A stretch of DNA of 64,000 nucleotides, from assembly GCF_040529335.1 (NCBI RefSeq), contig NZ_CP159534.1:6076001-6140000 (forward strand). Reading direction: 5' to 3'. Within the stretch, counting starts at the first letter, position 1. Every line of letters starts with the position of its first letter. Source of the DNA: Streptomyces sp. HUAS MG91. Lineage in GTDB: Bacteria; Actinomycetota; Actinomycetes; Streptomycetales; Streptomycetaceae. Shown one piece after another: positions 16,187 through 24,602 of this stretch. The notes beneath the pieces were generated by a model that saw nothing but the letters and a program-made list of their open reading frames with translations, was not told the DNA's origin and did not search any database. Made by a program: the position numbers and the translations under genes.

Positions 16187-17629
16187 GTGAGCACCAGTGA
16201 GCTGCGTCGTCTGCGGAACTACATCGACGGTGAGTTCCGGGACGCCGCCGACGGACGGACCACCGAGGTGGTCAACCCGGCGACCGGCGAGGCGTACGCG
16301 ACCGCGCCGCTGTCCGGGCAGGCCGACATCGACGCCGCCATGGCCGCCGCCGAGGCCGCCTTCCCGGCCTGGCGCGACCTGACCCCGGGCGAGCGCCAGC
16401 GCTACCTCCTCAAGATCGCCGACGCGTTCGAGGAGCGGGCCGAGGACCTCATCGCCGCCGAGGTGGAGAACACGGGCAAGCCGATCGGGCTCACCCGCTC
16501 CGAAGAGATCCCGCCTATGGTCGACCAGATCCGCTTCTTCGCGGGCGCCGCGCGCATGCTGGAGGGCCGCTCCGCGGGCGAGTACATGGAGGGTCTGACC
16601 TCCATCATCCGCCGCGAGCCGATCGGCGTCTGCGCCCAGGTCGCGCCCTGGAACTACCCGATGATGATGGCCGTGTGGAAGTTCGCCCCGGCCCTCGCCG
16701 CGGGCAACACGGTCGTGCTGAAGCCGTCGGACACCACCCCGGCCTCGACCGTCCTGTTCGCCGAGATCATCGGCTCCATCGTCCCCAAGGGCGTCTTCAA
16801 CGTCGTGTGCGGCGACCGCGACACGGGCCGCCTCATGGTCGAGCACCCGACCCCGGCCATGGCCTCCATCACGGGCTCCGTGCGCGCCGGCATGGCCGTC
16901 GCCGAGTCCGCCTCCAAGGACCTCAAGCGGGTCCACCTGGAGCTGGGCGGCAAGGCCCCGGTCGTCGTCTTCGAGGACGCCGACATCGCCAAGGCCGCCG
17001 AGGGCATCGCCGAGGCCGGGTACTTCAACGCGGGGCAGGACTGCACCGCCGCCACCCGCGTCCTCGTCCACGAGTCGGTCCACGACGAGTTCGTCACCGC
17101 GCTCGCCAAGATCGCCGCCGAGACCAAGACGGGTCAGCCGGACGACGAGGACGTGCTCTACGGCCCGCTGAACAACCCGAACCAGCTGAAGCAGGTCTCG
17201 GGCTTCATCGAGCGGCTGCCCGCCCACGCCAAGGTCGAGGCCGGTGGCCACCGGGTCGGTGACAAGGGCTACTTCTACGCCGCGACCGTCGTCTCGGGCC
17301 TCAAGCAGGACGACGAGATCATCCAGAACGAGGTCTTCGGCCCGGTCATCACCGTCCAGTCCTTCACGGACGAGGAGCAGGCCGTCTCGTACGCGAACGG
17401 CGTGGACTACGCGCTGGCGTCCTCGGTGTGGACCAAGGACCACGGCCGCGCCATGCGCATGTCCAAGGTCCTCGACTTCGGCTGCGTGTGGATCAACACC
17501 CACATCCCGCTGGTCGCCGAGATGCCGCACGGCGGCTTCAAGAAGTCCGGTTACGGCAAGGACCTCTCCGGCTACGGCTTCGAGGACTACACCCGCATCA
17601 AGCACGTCATGACGTCGCTGGACGCGTGA
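16187..17629 (+). CDS. Gamma-aminobutyraldehyde/betaine aldehyde-type dehydrogenase
   Basis: This NAD(P)-dependent aldehyde dehydrogenase probably oxidises 4-aminobutyraldehyde to GABA in putrescine breakdown. The 480-aa protein carries the full catalytic set: N156 (PWNYP), E252 (LELGGKAP) and C286 (GQDCTAATR). The C-terminal GFKKSGYGKDLSGYGFEDYT is typical of the PatD/YdcW group. The GTG at 16187 follows AGGAGGG. The next gene starts within its stop codon. It is divergent from the Lrp regulator and close in sequence to the ALDH at 27985. Confidence 0.92.
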   Translation: MSTSELRRLRNYIDGEFRDAADGRTTEVVNPATGEAYATAPLSGQADIDAAMAAAEAAFPAWRDLTPGERQRYLLKIADAFEERAEDLIAAEVENTGKPIGLTRSEEIPPMVDQIRFFAGAARMLEGRSAGEYMEGLTSIIRREPIGVCAQVAPWNYPMMMAVWKFAPALAAGNTVVLKPSDTTPASTVLFAEIIGSIVPKGVFNVVCGDRDTGRLMVEHPTPAMASITGSVRAGMAVAESASKDLKRVHLELGGKAPVVVFEDADIAKAAEGIAEAGYFNAGQDCTAATRVLVHESVHDEFVTALAKIAAETKTGQPDDEDVLYGPLNNPNQLKQVSGFIERLPAHAKVEAGGHRVGDKGYFYAATVVSGLKQDDEIIQNEVFGPVITVQSFTDEEQAVSYANGVDYALASSVWTKDHGRAMRMSKVLDFGCVWINTHIPLVAEMPHGGFKKSGYGKDLSGYGFEDYTRIKHVMTSLDA

Positions 17630-18123
17630 ACCTCACCTACGAGGAGGTCGGTGCGACCCTGACGGACGGTGAACTGCCGTCGGGGTACCACCACATGGAC
17701 CGCCGCGTCCGTCTCGGCTCGGGCAGTGACTGCTTCGAGCGGGCGGGCGCGGCGGTTCTGTCGTGGGCCGCGCACCGGGGCGCCGGGTTCACCGTGACAC
17801 CGGGCGGGCCCGCCCGGGAGGGCGTCGACGTGATCGTCTCGGCGCCGTTCCTCCGGATTCCCTGCCGCGTGGTGCGCGTGGTGCGCTCCGCGGAGCGGGT
17901 CGGGTTCGCGTACGGGACGCTGCGCGGGCATCCGGAGTGCGGGGGGGAGGCGTTTCTCGTCGAGCGGGACGCCGAGGGGGGCGTGTGGTTCCGGGTACGG
18001 GCGTTCTCGCGGCCCGGGCGGTGGGTCGTGCGGGTAGGTGGGCCGGTGGCCCGGGCGGTGCAGTTGTGGGTGACCCGGCGGTATCTGCGGGCGGTTGTGG
18101 GGGCGTGCGCGGATTCGCCGTAG
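17626..18123 (+). CDS. DUF1990 family protein
   Basis: This 165-aa protein has the DUF1990 pattern: an N-terminal LTYEEVGAT, a central YHHMDRRVRLGSGSDCFERA and a beta-rich body containing RVGFAYGTLRGHPECGGEAFLVE. The GTG overlaps the ALDH stop in a GTGA junction (17626-17629), so it is translationally coupled to the dehydrogenase. The family has no established biochemical role; similarity to lipid- or ligand-binding folds has been suggested. Its coupling to a polyamine gene is the only functional hint. Confidence 0.85.
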   Translation: MNLTYEEVGATLTDGELPSGYHHMDRRVRLGSGSDCFERAGAAVLSWAAHRGAGFTVTPGGPAREGVDVIVSAPFLRIPCRVVRVVRSAERVGFAYGTLRGHPECGGEAFLVERDAEGGVWFRVRAFSRPGRWVVRVGGPVARAVQLWVTRRYLRAVVGACADSP

Positions 18124-18166
18124 AGGTTTGTGCGGCGGGCTGAGTGCGCGTCGTGTGTGGCCGGTC

Positions 18167-18186
18167 GCGCAGTTCCCCGCGCCCCT
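18167..18186 (+). repeat. Intergenic repeat copy A (GCGCAGTT-type)
   Basis: The 20-mer GCGCAGTTCCCCGCGCCCCT lies here, 44 nt after the DUF1990 stop and upstream of the PotD-like gene. It is one of nine copies in the window. This single copy has no inverted partner. Confidence 0.75.
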
Positions 18187-18292
18187 GGAGCGTGCGCTGC
18201 GCGCCGCTCATCGACAGGGTGTCGGGCGTGGAACGGGTGGCTCGACGCAGCGTCCATTGTTCGGCGGGGTGGCGGGGCGGCATCCTTCGGTC

Positions 18293-19495
18293 GTGCGAGC
18301 AAACGTGATCAGCCCCCGAGTCACCCGTCGATCCCTGCTGCGCGCCCTCGGCGGCGGTGCCACGGCCGCGGCGGTCGGTGCCCTCGCCACCGGGTGCGGG
18401 GTGCCGGCCGCCTATGTGGCGCCGGGGGACCGCGGTGCCCACGATCAGTCCGCCGACGACAAGCGGCTCACCTGGGCGAACTGGCCGCTGTACATCGACG
18501 TGGACGACGACGACACCTCGAAGCGGCCGACCCTGGACGCGTTCGAGAAGCAGAGCGGCATCCAGGTCAAGTACACCGAGGAGATCAACGACAACGACGA
18601 GTTCTTCGGCAAGATCAGTCCGTCGCTGATGAACCACCAGCGGACCGGCCGGGACCTCATCGTCATCTCCGACTGGATGTGCGCACGCTTCGTCCGGCTC
18701 GGCTGGGTCCAGGAGATGGACCGCGCCCGCCAGCCCCACGTCACCAAGTACCTGGACCCGCTGCTGCGTTCCCCTGCCTTCGACCCGGGCCGCAAGTACA
18801 CCGTGCCGTGGCAGTCCGGCATCACCGGCATCGCGTACAACAAGCGCCGCCTCGGGCGCGAGATCAAGCACGTCTCCGACCTGTGGGCCGACGATCTGAA
18901 GGGCCGGGTCACCCTGCTGTCCGGCCTCGACGAGTCCTTCGCGCTGCTCATGCAGGGCAACGGCGTCGACATCACCAAGTGGACCGCCGCCGACTTCGAC
19001 AAGATCTGCGACCAGGTCGAGAAGCTGGTGAAGTCCAAGCACATCCGCCGCTTCACCGGCAACGACTACATCAAGGACCTCTCCAGCGGCGACGTCCTCG
19101 CCTGCCAGGCCTACAGCGGCGACATCATCCAGCTCCAGGCCGACGACCCGGACATCGAGTTCGTCGTGCCCGAGGAGGGCGCCGAGCTCTGGGCCGAGTC
19201 CCTGATGATCCCCAACCTCGCCGACCACAAGGCCAACGCCGAGCAGCTCATCGACTACTACTACCAGCCCGAGGTCGCCGCCGAGCTGGCCGCGTGGGTC
19301 AACTACGTGTGCCCGGTCCCGGCCGCCCGCGACATCCTCGCCGACGCCAAGGACAAGGAGACGGCGGCCCTGGCCGAGGACCCGCTGATCTTCCCGGACG
19401 ACAAGATGCGCTCGCGGCTCGCGATCGCCCGGGACATCACGTCGAAGGAACGTACGGAGTTCGCGAAGCGGTGGAACGCGATCGCGGGGTTGTAG
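18293..19495 (+). CDS. PotD-like polyamine-binding lipoprotein, without its own permease
   Basis: This 400-aa extracytoplasmic binding protein belongs to the spermidine/putrescine (PotD/PotF) family. Twin arginines R12-R13 (TRRSLLRAL) and a lipobox ATGC with C35 predict Tat export and lipid anchoring. The core starts LTWANWPLYIDVD and has IRRFTGNDYIKDLSSGDVLACQAYSGD, closely parallel to the PotD at 29597. No permease or ATPase gene adjoins it, so it may share PotABC at 30.9-33.8 kb. The start is uncertain: GTG 18293 gives the tidy signal, GTG 18305 is the alternative, and the ribosome binding site is weak. Confidence 0.88.
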   Translation: MRANVISPRVTRRSLLRALGGGATAAAVGALATGCGVPAAYVAPGDRGAHDQSADDKRLTWANWPLYIDVDDDDTSKRPTLDAFEKQSGIQVKYTEEINDNDEFFGKISPSLMNHQRTGRDLIVISDWMCARFVRLGWVQEMDRARQPHVTKYLDPLLRSPAFDPGRKYTVPWQSGITGIAYNKRRLGREIKHVSDLWADDLKGRVTLLSGLDESFALLMQGNGVDITKWTAADFDKICDQVEKLVKSKHIRRFTGNDYIKDLSSGDVLACQAYSGDIIQLQADDPDIEFVVPEEGAELWAESLMIPNLADHKANAEQLIDYYYQPEVAAELAAWVNYVCPVPAARDILADAKDKETAALAEDPLIFPDDKMRSRLAIARDITSKERTEFAKRWNAIAGL

Positions 19496-19505
19496 GGCTG
19501 CTGTC

Positions 19506-19536
19506 GCCGCCTGTGGCGGCTGCCGGCCACGGCGGC
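19506..19536. terminator. Bidirectional terminator between potD-like gene and methyltransferase
   Basis: GCCGCC-T-GTGGC (19506-19517) pairs with GCCACGGCGGC (19526-19536) with one bulged T. A shorter alternative stem uses GCCGCC/GGCGGC at 19506-19520. It lies between two convergent stop codons 45 nt apart. Confidence 0.6.
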
Positions 19537-19540
19537 TGGG

Positions 19541-20332
19541 TCAGCCCGGCTTGACCGCCCGCGTCGCGAAGTAGTTCGACATGTAGGCCGCGGAAGCGTT
19601 GGACTGGTGCGGCGCTTCCGTGAAGCCCGTGACGGCGAACCCCGCGGCGAGTTGCCCGCCGATCTGGTCGGTGAGGGTGTGGCTGTACTCGAGAGCGGCG
19701 TCCGCGCCGAACTTCGCGGCGCGTTCCTCGGCGGAGTACTGCGTGACATCGCTGTAGGGCAGCTTGTGCACGACGATCAGCTCGCCGCGGTCGTCGAGCG
19801 CCTCGTGGTCGAACAAGTACACATCGGGATTGAGGAAGCCCGCGAGCAGGGTCCCGCCCGGTCGCAGGACGCGGAAGCACTCGCGCCACACCGCTGCCAG
19901 GTCCGGTACGAACAGGTTGGAGACCGGGTGGAAGACGACGTCGAACGCCGCGTCGCCGAAGGCGCCGAGGTCGCGCATGTCGCCCAGGACGGTGCGCAGT
20001 CCGAGTCCGTCGCGCGCTGCCACCATCTGGTCCTGGCCGAGCTGGCGGGGTGAGTTGTCGAACACGGTGACCCGCGCCCCCGCGGCGGCGAGGATCGGAC
20101 CCTGCTGGCCACCGCCGGAGGCCAGACACAACACGTCCTTGCCGGTCAGATCCGCCGGCAGCCAGGAGCGGTCGACCGGCTCGTGCCCGATGAGAACGAT
20201 CGACCAGTCGCCCTCCCGGGCGCGCTCGACCTCCTCAGAACTCACCGGCCTCGACCACTCGTTGCCCTCCTGGACGTACTTGTCCCAGGCGGCCCGATTG
20301 TGGGCCACCGGGTCGACAACACTGTCCTGCAC
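19541..20332 (-). CDS. Class I SAM-dependent methyltransferase
   Basis: This is a 263-aa small-molecule-type methyltransferase. Motif I is DVLCLASGGGQQGP near residue 67, with the acidic end of strand 2 at VTVFDNSPRQ and motif IV/post-I at FDVVFHPVSNLFV near 130. It resembles UbiE/MenG-like methyltransferases. The substrate is unknown and the neighbours do not suggest one. It starts at GTG 20332 and runs convergently toward the PotD-like gene. Confidence 0.82.
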   Translation of the reverse strand: MQDSVVDPVAHNRAAWDKYVQEGNEWSRPVSSEEVERAREGDWSIVLIGHEPVDRSWLPADLTGKDVLCLASGGGQQGPILAAAGARVTVFDNSPRQLGQDQMVAARDGLGLRTVLGDMRDLGAFGDAAFDVVFHPVSNLFVPDLAAVWRECFRVLRPGGTLLAGFLNPDVYLFDHEALDDRGELIVVHKLPYSDVTQYSAEERAAKFGADAALEYSHTLTDQIGGQLAAGFAVTGFTEAPHQSNASAAYMSNYFATRAVKPG

Positions 20333-20368
20333 GTTCGACTCCCTGCTACAGCCAAAGTGAGCGAGCCC

Positions 20369-21742
20369 TCAGGCCGGTTCCGGTTCCGGTTCCGGTTTCG
20401 GTTGTGGCTCCGGTGTCCGGGGTTCGCGCTGGCGTGGCAGTGTCGGTTTCGGGTCCCAGGACCGGGTGGTGCGGATGAAGTACACGATCACCGAGGCCAT
20501 GGCGAGCAGCAGCAGCGGGCCGAACAGCCAGGGGTGGGAGGCCAGTTCGCGCGGCAGGTAGCGGTACGCAGTCAGCAGCGCGGCGAAGACGACCGTGCCG
20601 TACGAGACCATGCGGATCGCCGACAGGTCCCAGCCGCGGGCGAAGGCGCGCATCGCCGCCTCGATCGTCAGCGCGAACACCACGCCGGCGACGAGGTCCA
20701 CGCCGTAGTGGTAGCCGAAGGCGAGGGTCGCGCTGAGCGTCGCCACCAGCCAGAACGCGCCCGCGTACCGCATCCAGCGCGAGCCCTTGCGGGTGTGGAT
20801 GAACAGCGAGGTGGCCCAGGCCGTGTGCAGGCTGGGCATGCAGTTGCGCGGGGTGATCTCGTCGAAGAGCACCGGATGCGGGGTGCCGATCGCCGGCAGC
20901 ACGTCGGGCCACACGTGGGAGACGGCCCAGGCCCCGCCCTCGGCGCCGTACGCGTAGACCGGGCCGACGACCGGGAAGATCATGTAGATCGCGGGGCCGA
21001 TGAGGCCGATGACCAGGAACGTCCGCACCAGGTGGTGGGCCGGGAAGCGCCGCTCCGTCGCCACGTTGCGCAGCTGGTAGAGGCCGACGAGTGCGGCGGC
21101 GAGCGGAAGTTGGCCGTAGACGATGTTCAGGACATGGCTGCCGACCGGGCCGATCGCCTCCAGGATCCGGCCCGCGACCCACGACGGGTTGCCGAGCGCG
21201 TGGTCGGCGAGGGCCACGTACGGGTCGAGGACCTGCGGGTGCTCCTTCGCGGTGATGAGCAGCCAGGTGTCGCCCGTCTTGTGGCCGAACACCAGGAGCA
21301 TGCCGAGGCCGCAGCCCTTGAGCAGCAGGGCCCGGTCCGTGCCGGTGCGGCGCGTGACCGCGACGACCGCCAGGCCGAGGACCACCCACAGCGCGCCGTT
21401 GCCGAAGTTCAGGTCGGCGCCGACGGCCAGGCGCACGAGCAGGAACACCACGTCGACGGCGACCGCGGTGGCCGCCGCGATCATCCGCTCACGCCAGCTG
21501 AGGACCACCATCGTCAGCGCCAGACCGGCGTACAGCAGCGGTCCGGAGTGCGGGGCGAAGATCAGCTCCTGCGCCTCGACGGTCAGCGGACCCGGCTGCC
21601 CGTAGCGGCGTGCCGCGAACTCCAGCGCGATGAGGAACCCGGCGGTCGCCACCCCGGCCGCGGTCCACAGGATGAAGCGCGGGCGCCGCCAGAGCGGCCC
21701 GGGGTGGTCGGACGGGGATATGCGAGAGGGTGAGGTCGTCAA
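20369..21742 (-). CDS. Membrane phosphatase of the PAP2 / inositolphosphotransferase type
   Basis: This 457-aa polytopic protein has about ten membrane segments. The PAP2-like catalytic motifs are CMPSLHTAWATS (near residue 302) and FGYHYGVDLVAGV (near 345), as in inositol phosphorylceramide synthase-like and lipid-phosphate phosphatase families. The C-terminus is a Pro/Glu/Lys repeat tail made by near-identical CCGGAA-type codons (20375-20410). The start appears to be TTG 21742. It probably acts on membrane lipid phosphates, but whether it is a phosphatase or a head-group transferase is not clear. Confidence 0.82.
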   Translation of the reverse strand: MTTSPSRISPSDHPGPLWRRPRFILWTAAGVATAGFLIALEFAARRYGQPGPLTVEAQELIFAPHSGPLLYAGLALTMVVLSWRERMIAAATAVAVDVVFLLVRLAVGADLNFGNGALWVVLGLAVVAVTRRTGTDRALLLKGCGLGMLLVFGHKTGDTWLLITAKEHPQVLDPYVALADHALGNPSWVAGRILEAIGPVGSHVLNIVYGQLPLAAALVGLYQLRNVATERRFPAHHLVRTFLVIGLIGPAIYMIFPVVGPVYAYGAEGGAWAVSHVWPDVLPAIGTPHPVLFDEITPRNCMPSLHTAWATSLFIHTRKGSRWMRYAGAFWLVATLSATLAFGYHYGVDLVAGVVFALTIEAAMRAFARGWDLSAIRMVSYGTVVFAALLTAYRYLPRELASHPWLFGPLLLLAMASVIVYFIRTTRSWDPKPTLPRQREPRTPEPQPKPEPEPEPA

Positions 21743-21901
21743 TGGTCCGGCTCATCGGGTGCGGGCTGCGGGCATGAGTTTCTGGTGAAGAACAGGTGAC
21801 CCAGGTGGTCGTGACAGCTGGAACATGCTAGCTCCACAGAGTTCCGCCTGACAGGGGCAGTTCGGAACCCGGCCGGGCAGCTCAGCGGGGTGTGCGGCAG
21901 G

Positions 21902-23020
21902 TCACACGGTCCGCGCGGCGGCCATGACGATGCGCGCGGCGACGGCGTTCGTCCTCTCACCCTTCGCGTCGGTGGCGTTGACCGCATAGACGAGGGTGCG
22001 GGACAGGTTGTCGGAGGCGATGAGCGCCGCGTTGTAGCCGTACCGGGCGCCGGTCTTGCCCCAGTAGACCCGGCCGCCGAGCTCCATCCGCTCCAGGCCC
22101 GCGGTCAGCGTCGCGCCGCGGATCCGGGCCGGCACGGTGAACATCTCCGCCAGCTGTCGTGCGGGCACGATCCGCCCCCGGAAGAGGGCGACGAGCAGCC
22201 GTTCCAGATCGGCGGTGGTGGAGATCATGTCGCCCGCCGCGAACCGGTCGGCCTGCACCCACTCCGTCACGTCCACGAACGCGCCGTCCACCAGTTGGTA
22301 GCCGCGGTTGTGCGGCCCGTGGATCGTGCGGTCGGCGCCCGGGAAGTACGTGTCCCGCATCCCGGCCGGGCGCAGCACGAGCCGCGTGGCCACGTCCGCG
22401 TACGACTGCCCGGTGAGCTGTTCGACCAGCAGGCCGAGGAGGGTGTAGTTGATGTTCAGGTAGTCCTGCCGGGTACCCGGCCTGAACGCCGGGCCCTTGG
22501 CGAGCGCCGACACGGCCACCTCGGCGGGCGCGACCACGTCGAAGCGGTGCGGGTACTGGTCGGCGAACTCGTCGCCCCAGCCGTCGGCGGACTGTATACC
22601 GCTGGTGTGGTTCAGCAACTGCCGTACGGAGACGGGCCGGTGGAAATCCGTGCCGCGGAAGAGGCGGGGCAGGTACCGCTGTACCGGGGCGTCCAGGTCG
22701 ACCCGGCGCGCGGCGGCGAGCCGCAGCACGGTGGCGGCGGTGACCACCTTCGTCGTCGAACCGGCGCGGAAGCGGGCGTACGGATCGGCGGCCCGCCCGG
22801 AGGCGAGATCGTGCACGCCGCCCGAGCCGTGCCAGGTCCCGGCGGTGCCGCCGACCCGGACGAGTGCGGCGGTGGCGTCGTCGTCCGGCAGCCCGGAGAC
22901 GGCCTGCCGCAGCGCCTCCGCGTCGAGCCGGGCACGCGGGGAGGCGGCCGCCGCCGGGCCCGCGAGGGCCGGGGCGGCGGCGAGGGCGGCGGACAGTCCG
23001 AGAAAAGCGCGACGCTTCAA
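21902..23020 (-). CDS. Exported serine hydrolase (beta-lactamase/DD-peptidase fold)
   Basis: This 372-aa secreted enzyme belongs to the class C/DD-carboxypeptidase family. The signal peptide begins with twin arginines (KRRAFLGL) and ends near residue 26. The catalytic S88-x-x-K91 (GSTTK), Y187-L-N189 (DYLNIN) and a KTG-like box (GKTGARYG) are all present. It may be a D-alanyl-D-alanine carboxypeptidase, an esterase or a beta-lactamase; length and motifs fit the first best. The TTG at 23020 has GGAGAC upstream. The upstream DNA holds an 18-bp tandem repeat. Confidence 0.88.
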   Translation of the reverse strand: MKRRAFLGLSAALAAAPALAGPAAAASPRARLDAEALRQAVSGLPDDDATAALVRVGGTAGTWHGSGGVHDLASGRAADPYARFRAGSTTKVVTAATVLRLAAARRVDLDAPVQRYLPRLFRGTDFHRPVSVRQLLNHTSGIQSADGWGDEFADQYPHRFDVVAPAEVAVSALAKGPAFRPGTRQDYLNINYTLLGLLVEQLTGQSYADVATRLVLRPAGMRDTYFPGADRTIHGPHNRGYQLVDGAFVDVTEWVQADRFAAGDMISTTADLERLLVALFRGRIVPARQLAEMFTVPARIRGATLTAGLERMELGGRVYWGKTGARYGYNAALIASDNLSRTLVYAVNATDAKGERTNAVAARIVMAAARTV

Positions 23021-23338
23021 CGGGGTCTCCTGGGTGGCTTGTTCGCACGATGTCCGTACGGTGCCGTCCGCACAGGGGCTGTACGGGCCGACCGGGCTGT
23101 ACGGGCCGGCCGGCTCCGGTGCCGGTCGACGTGATCACCTTCGCGTGGCGCACCCCGCGGAACATCCTGTCCACGGATGACGCGGACCCCGGCCCTGCAC
23201 CCAGGGTTCCCCTAGGGTCTGTCCGCCGGTCCCGCCCGCCGGATCGGGCCGCGCCGGGCCTGCGTATTTGGACAGTACGGATCTCGTCTGGCAACGTCAC
23301 CCGTCCGACCCCGATGACACCGGAAGGCGGTGCGGAAG
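23021..23338. other. Intergenic region upstream of the serine hydrolase
   Basis: This 318-nt gap separates divergent genes. GGGCTGTACGGGCCG is tandemly repeated at 23076-23090 and 23094-23108 (period 18), possibly a promoter operator. The rest contains short G/C-rich inverted repeats but no gene I can support. Confidence 0.5.
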
Positions 23339-23554
23339 ATGACCGAGGTGAGCACGCGCAGCGTCCGGGACGCCGCTGTCGCCACGCGCCTGCGCAGGAC
23401 GACCTCCCTCGACGTGCCGGAGGACTTCGAGACGTGGTCCGTGGCGGACCTGGCGGACTGGCTCCACGACACCGAGGACGACCCGCAGGTGTCCGACGAG
23501 GACTTCTACCAGGCCCGAAAGGCCGTACAGATGCTGGGAGTCGAGGACGTCTGA
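23339..23554 (+). CDS. Small acidic hypothetical protein
   Basis: This is a 71-aa soluble protein without recognised domains. It has an N-terminal basic patch and an acidic end (WLHDTEDDPQVSDEDFYQARKAVQMLGVEDV), predicted to be helical. Its start could also be GTG 23330. It is divergent from the serine hydrolase and ends where the convergent HxlR gene begins its stop codon (23554/23555). No function can be given. Confidence 0.6.
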   Translation: MTEVSTRSVRDAAVATRLRRTTSLDVPEDFETWSVADLADWLHDTEDDPQVSDEDFYQARKAVQMLGVEDV

Positions 23555-23917
23555 CTAGGAGGGCCCGGGCTCTCGTTCCTCCTGCGCGGCCAGCACCTTG
23601 TCGCCGTGTTCGAAGGCCCAGGCGCCGAAGGCGTCGATCGGGGCGAGCAGCGTCCGGCCCAGGTCGGTCAGCCGGTACTCGACCCGGGGCGGCGTCTCCT
23701 CGTACGCGTGGCGCGTCACGAGTCCGTTGAACTCCAGGCGGCGCAGGGTCTCGGTCAGGACCTTCGCGCTGATGCCGCCGATCCGCTCCCGCAACTCGCC
23801 GGGGCGGCAGGGGCCGTGGCGCAGCGCCCACAGGACCACCGCGTTCCAGGTGTTCGCGAGCAGGTCGAAGGCGAGCCGGGCCCGGCAGTCGGCGAGGAAT
23901 CCCTGGTCGGAGGTCAC
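23555..23917 (-). CDS. HxlR-type winged-helix regulator
   Basis: This 120-aa regulator matches the HxlR family length and pattern: FDLLANTWNAVVLWALRHGPCRPGELRERIGGISAKVL holds the winged helix (described, not quoted in full) followed by RRLEFNGLVTRHAYEETPPRVEYRLTDLG. HxlR proteins respond to small molecules or redox and usually repress an adjacent divergent enzyme. Here the divergent reductase at 23958 starts only 40 nt away and a perfect palindrome sits at the GTG. Confidence 0.9.
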   Translation of the reverse strand: MTSDQGFLADCRARLAFDLLANTWNAVVLWALRHGPCRPGELRERIGGISAKVLTETLRRLEFNGLVTRHAYEETPPRVEYRLTDLGRTLLAPIDAFGAWAFEHGDKVLAAQEEREPGPS

Positions 23918-23931
23918 GCACCGAATGGTGC
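23918..23931. promoter_or_regulatory. Candidate HxlR operator
   Basis: GCACC-GAAT-GGTGC forms a perfect 5-4-5 palindrome directly next to the HxlR start codon, inside the 40-nt divergent gap. Binding here would block both promoters. Confidence 0.45.
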
Positions 23932-23944
23932 CCGACGCGCCGCC

Positions 23945-23950
23945 TACCGT
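23945..23950 (+). promoter_or_regulatory. -10 box suggesting a leaderless reductase mRNA
   Basis: TACCGT (TANNNT type) ends 7 nt before the ATG at 23958. That spacing places transcription start at the start codon, and no ribosome binding site is present. Confidence 0.4.
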
Positions 23951-23957
23951 CCCGGAC

Positions 23958-24602
23958 ATGCGGATTTCGACCCTGGGAACGGGAAACATGGCGCACGCCC
24001 TGGCGGCGCACTGGGTGCGGGCGGGCCACGAGGTCACCGTCGGCGGACGGGACGAGGAGAAGGCGGCACGGCTCGCCGCGCGGATCGGGGCGGCGGGCCA
24101 CGGCAGTCTGGCGCGGGCCGCGGGGGCCGGGGACGTGGTGCTCGTCGCGCTGCCGTACGGGGTGGGCGAGCGGGTGGTCGCCGCTCTCCGCGAACCCCTC
24201 GCCGGGAAGGTGCTGCTCGACTGCTGCAATCCCGTCGGCGAGGGCTTCCGGCTGCTCACCGAGGGCGGCCCGGCCGCCGCGCGGCGGATCGCCGCCGCGG
24301 CCCCCGGCGCCCGGGTCGTCAAGGCGTTCAACCTCTGCCACGAGGACGTCTGGCGCCTGACCCCGCCGGTCTTCGACGGCCGCCCGCTCGCGGTCCCGCT
24401 CTGCGCCGACGACGACCGGGCCCTTGACCTCGTACGGGAGTTGGTGCGGGACGCCGGGTGCGTGCCGCTGTCCGCGGGCGGCCTCGACCGGGCGGGACTG
24501 CTGGAGGCGACGGCCGCGCTCGTCATCCGGCTGTGGGTGGGGGAGGGGGCCGACGCACAGGCGATGCTGCCGCCTCTGGCCGCGTCAGGCGGCGCCGCGT
24601 AG
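23958..24602 (+). CDS. NADP-dependent oxidoreductase (F420:NADP reductase-like)
   Basis: This 214-aa Rossmann protein starts MRISTLGTGNMAHALAAHW, a GxGxxA dinucleotide-binding loop, and contains TVGGRDEEKAARLA after strand 2, as in NADP-binding coenzyme-F420 reductases. It is shorter than dehydrogenases with an added catalytic domain, which fits this family. It is controlled, by inference, by the divergent HxlR regulator. Its 3' end overlaps the convergent GDPD gene by 18 bp. Confidence 0.82.
   Translation: MRISTLGTGNMAHALAAHWVRAGHEVTVGGRDEEKAARLAARIGAAGHGSLARAAGAGDVVLVALPYGVGERVVAALREPLAGKVLLDCCNPVGEGFRLLTEGGPAAARRIAAAAPGARVVKAFNLCHEDVWRLTPPVFDGRPLAVPLCADDDRALDLVRELVRDAGCVPLSAGGLDRAGLLEATAALVIRLWVGEGADAQAMLPPLAASGGAA

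Noticed and set aside
20369..20420. A CCGGTT tandem repeat as a regulatory repeat
   Set aside because: It encodes the Pro/Glu tail of the membrane phosphatase, so it is coding low complexity.
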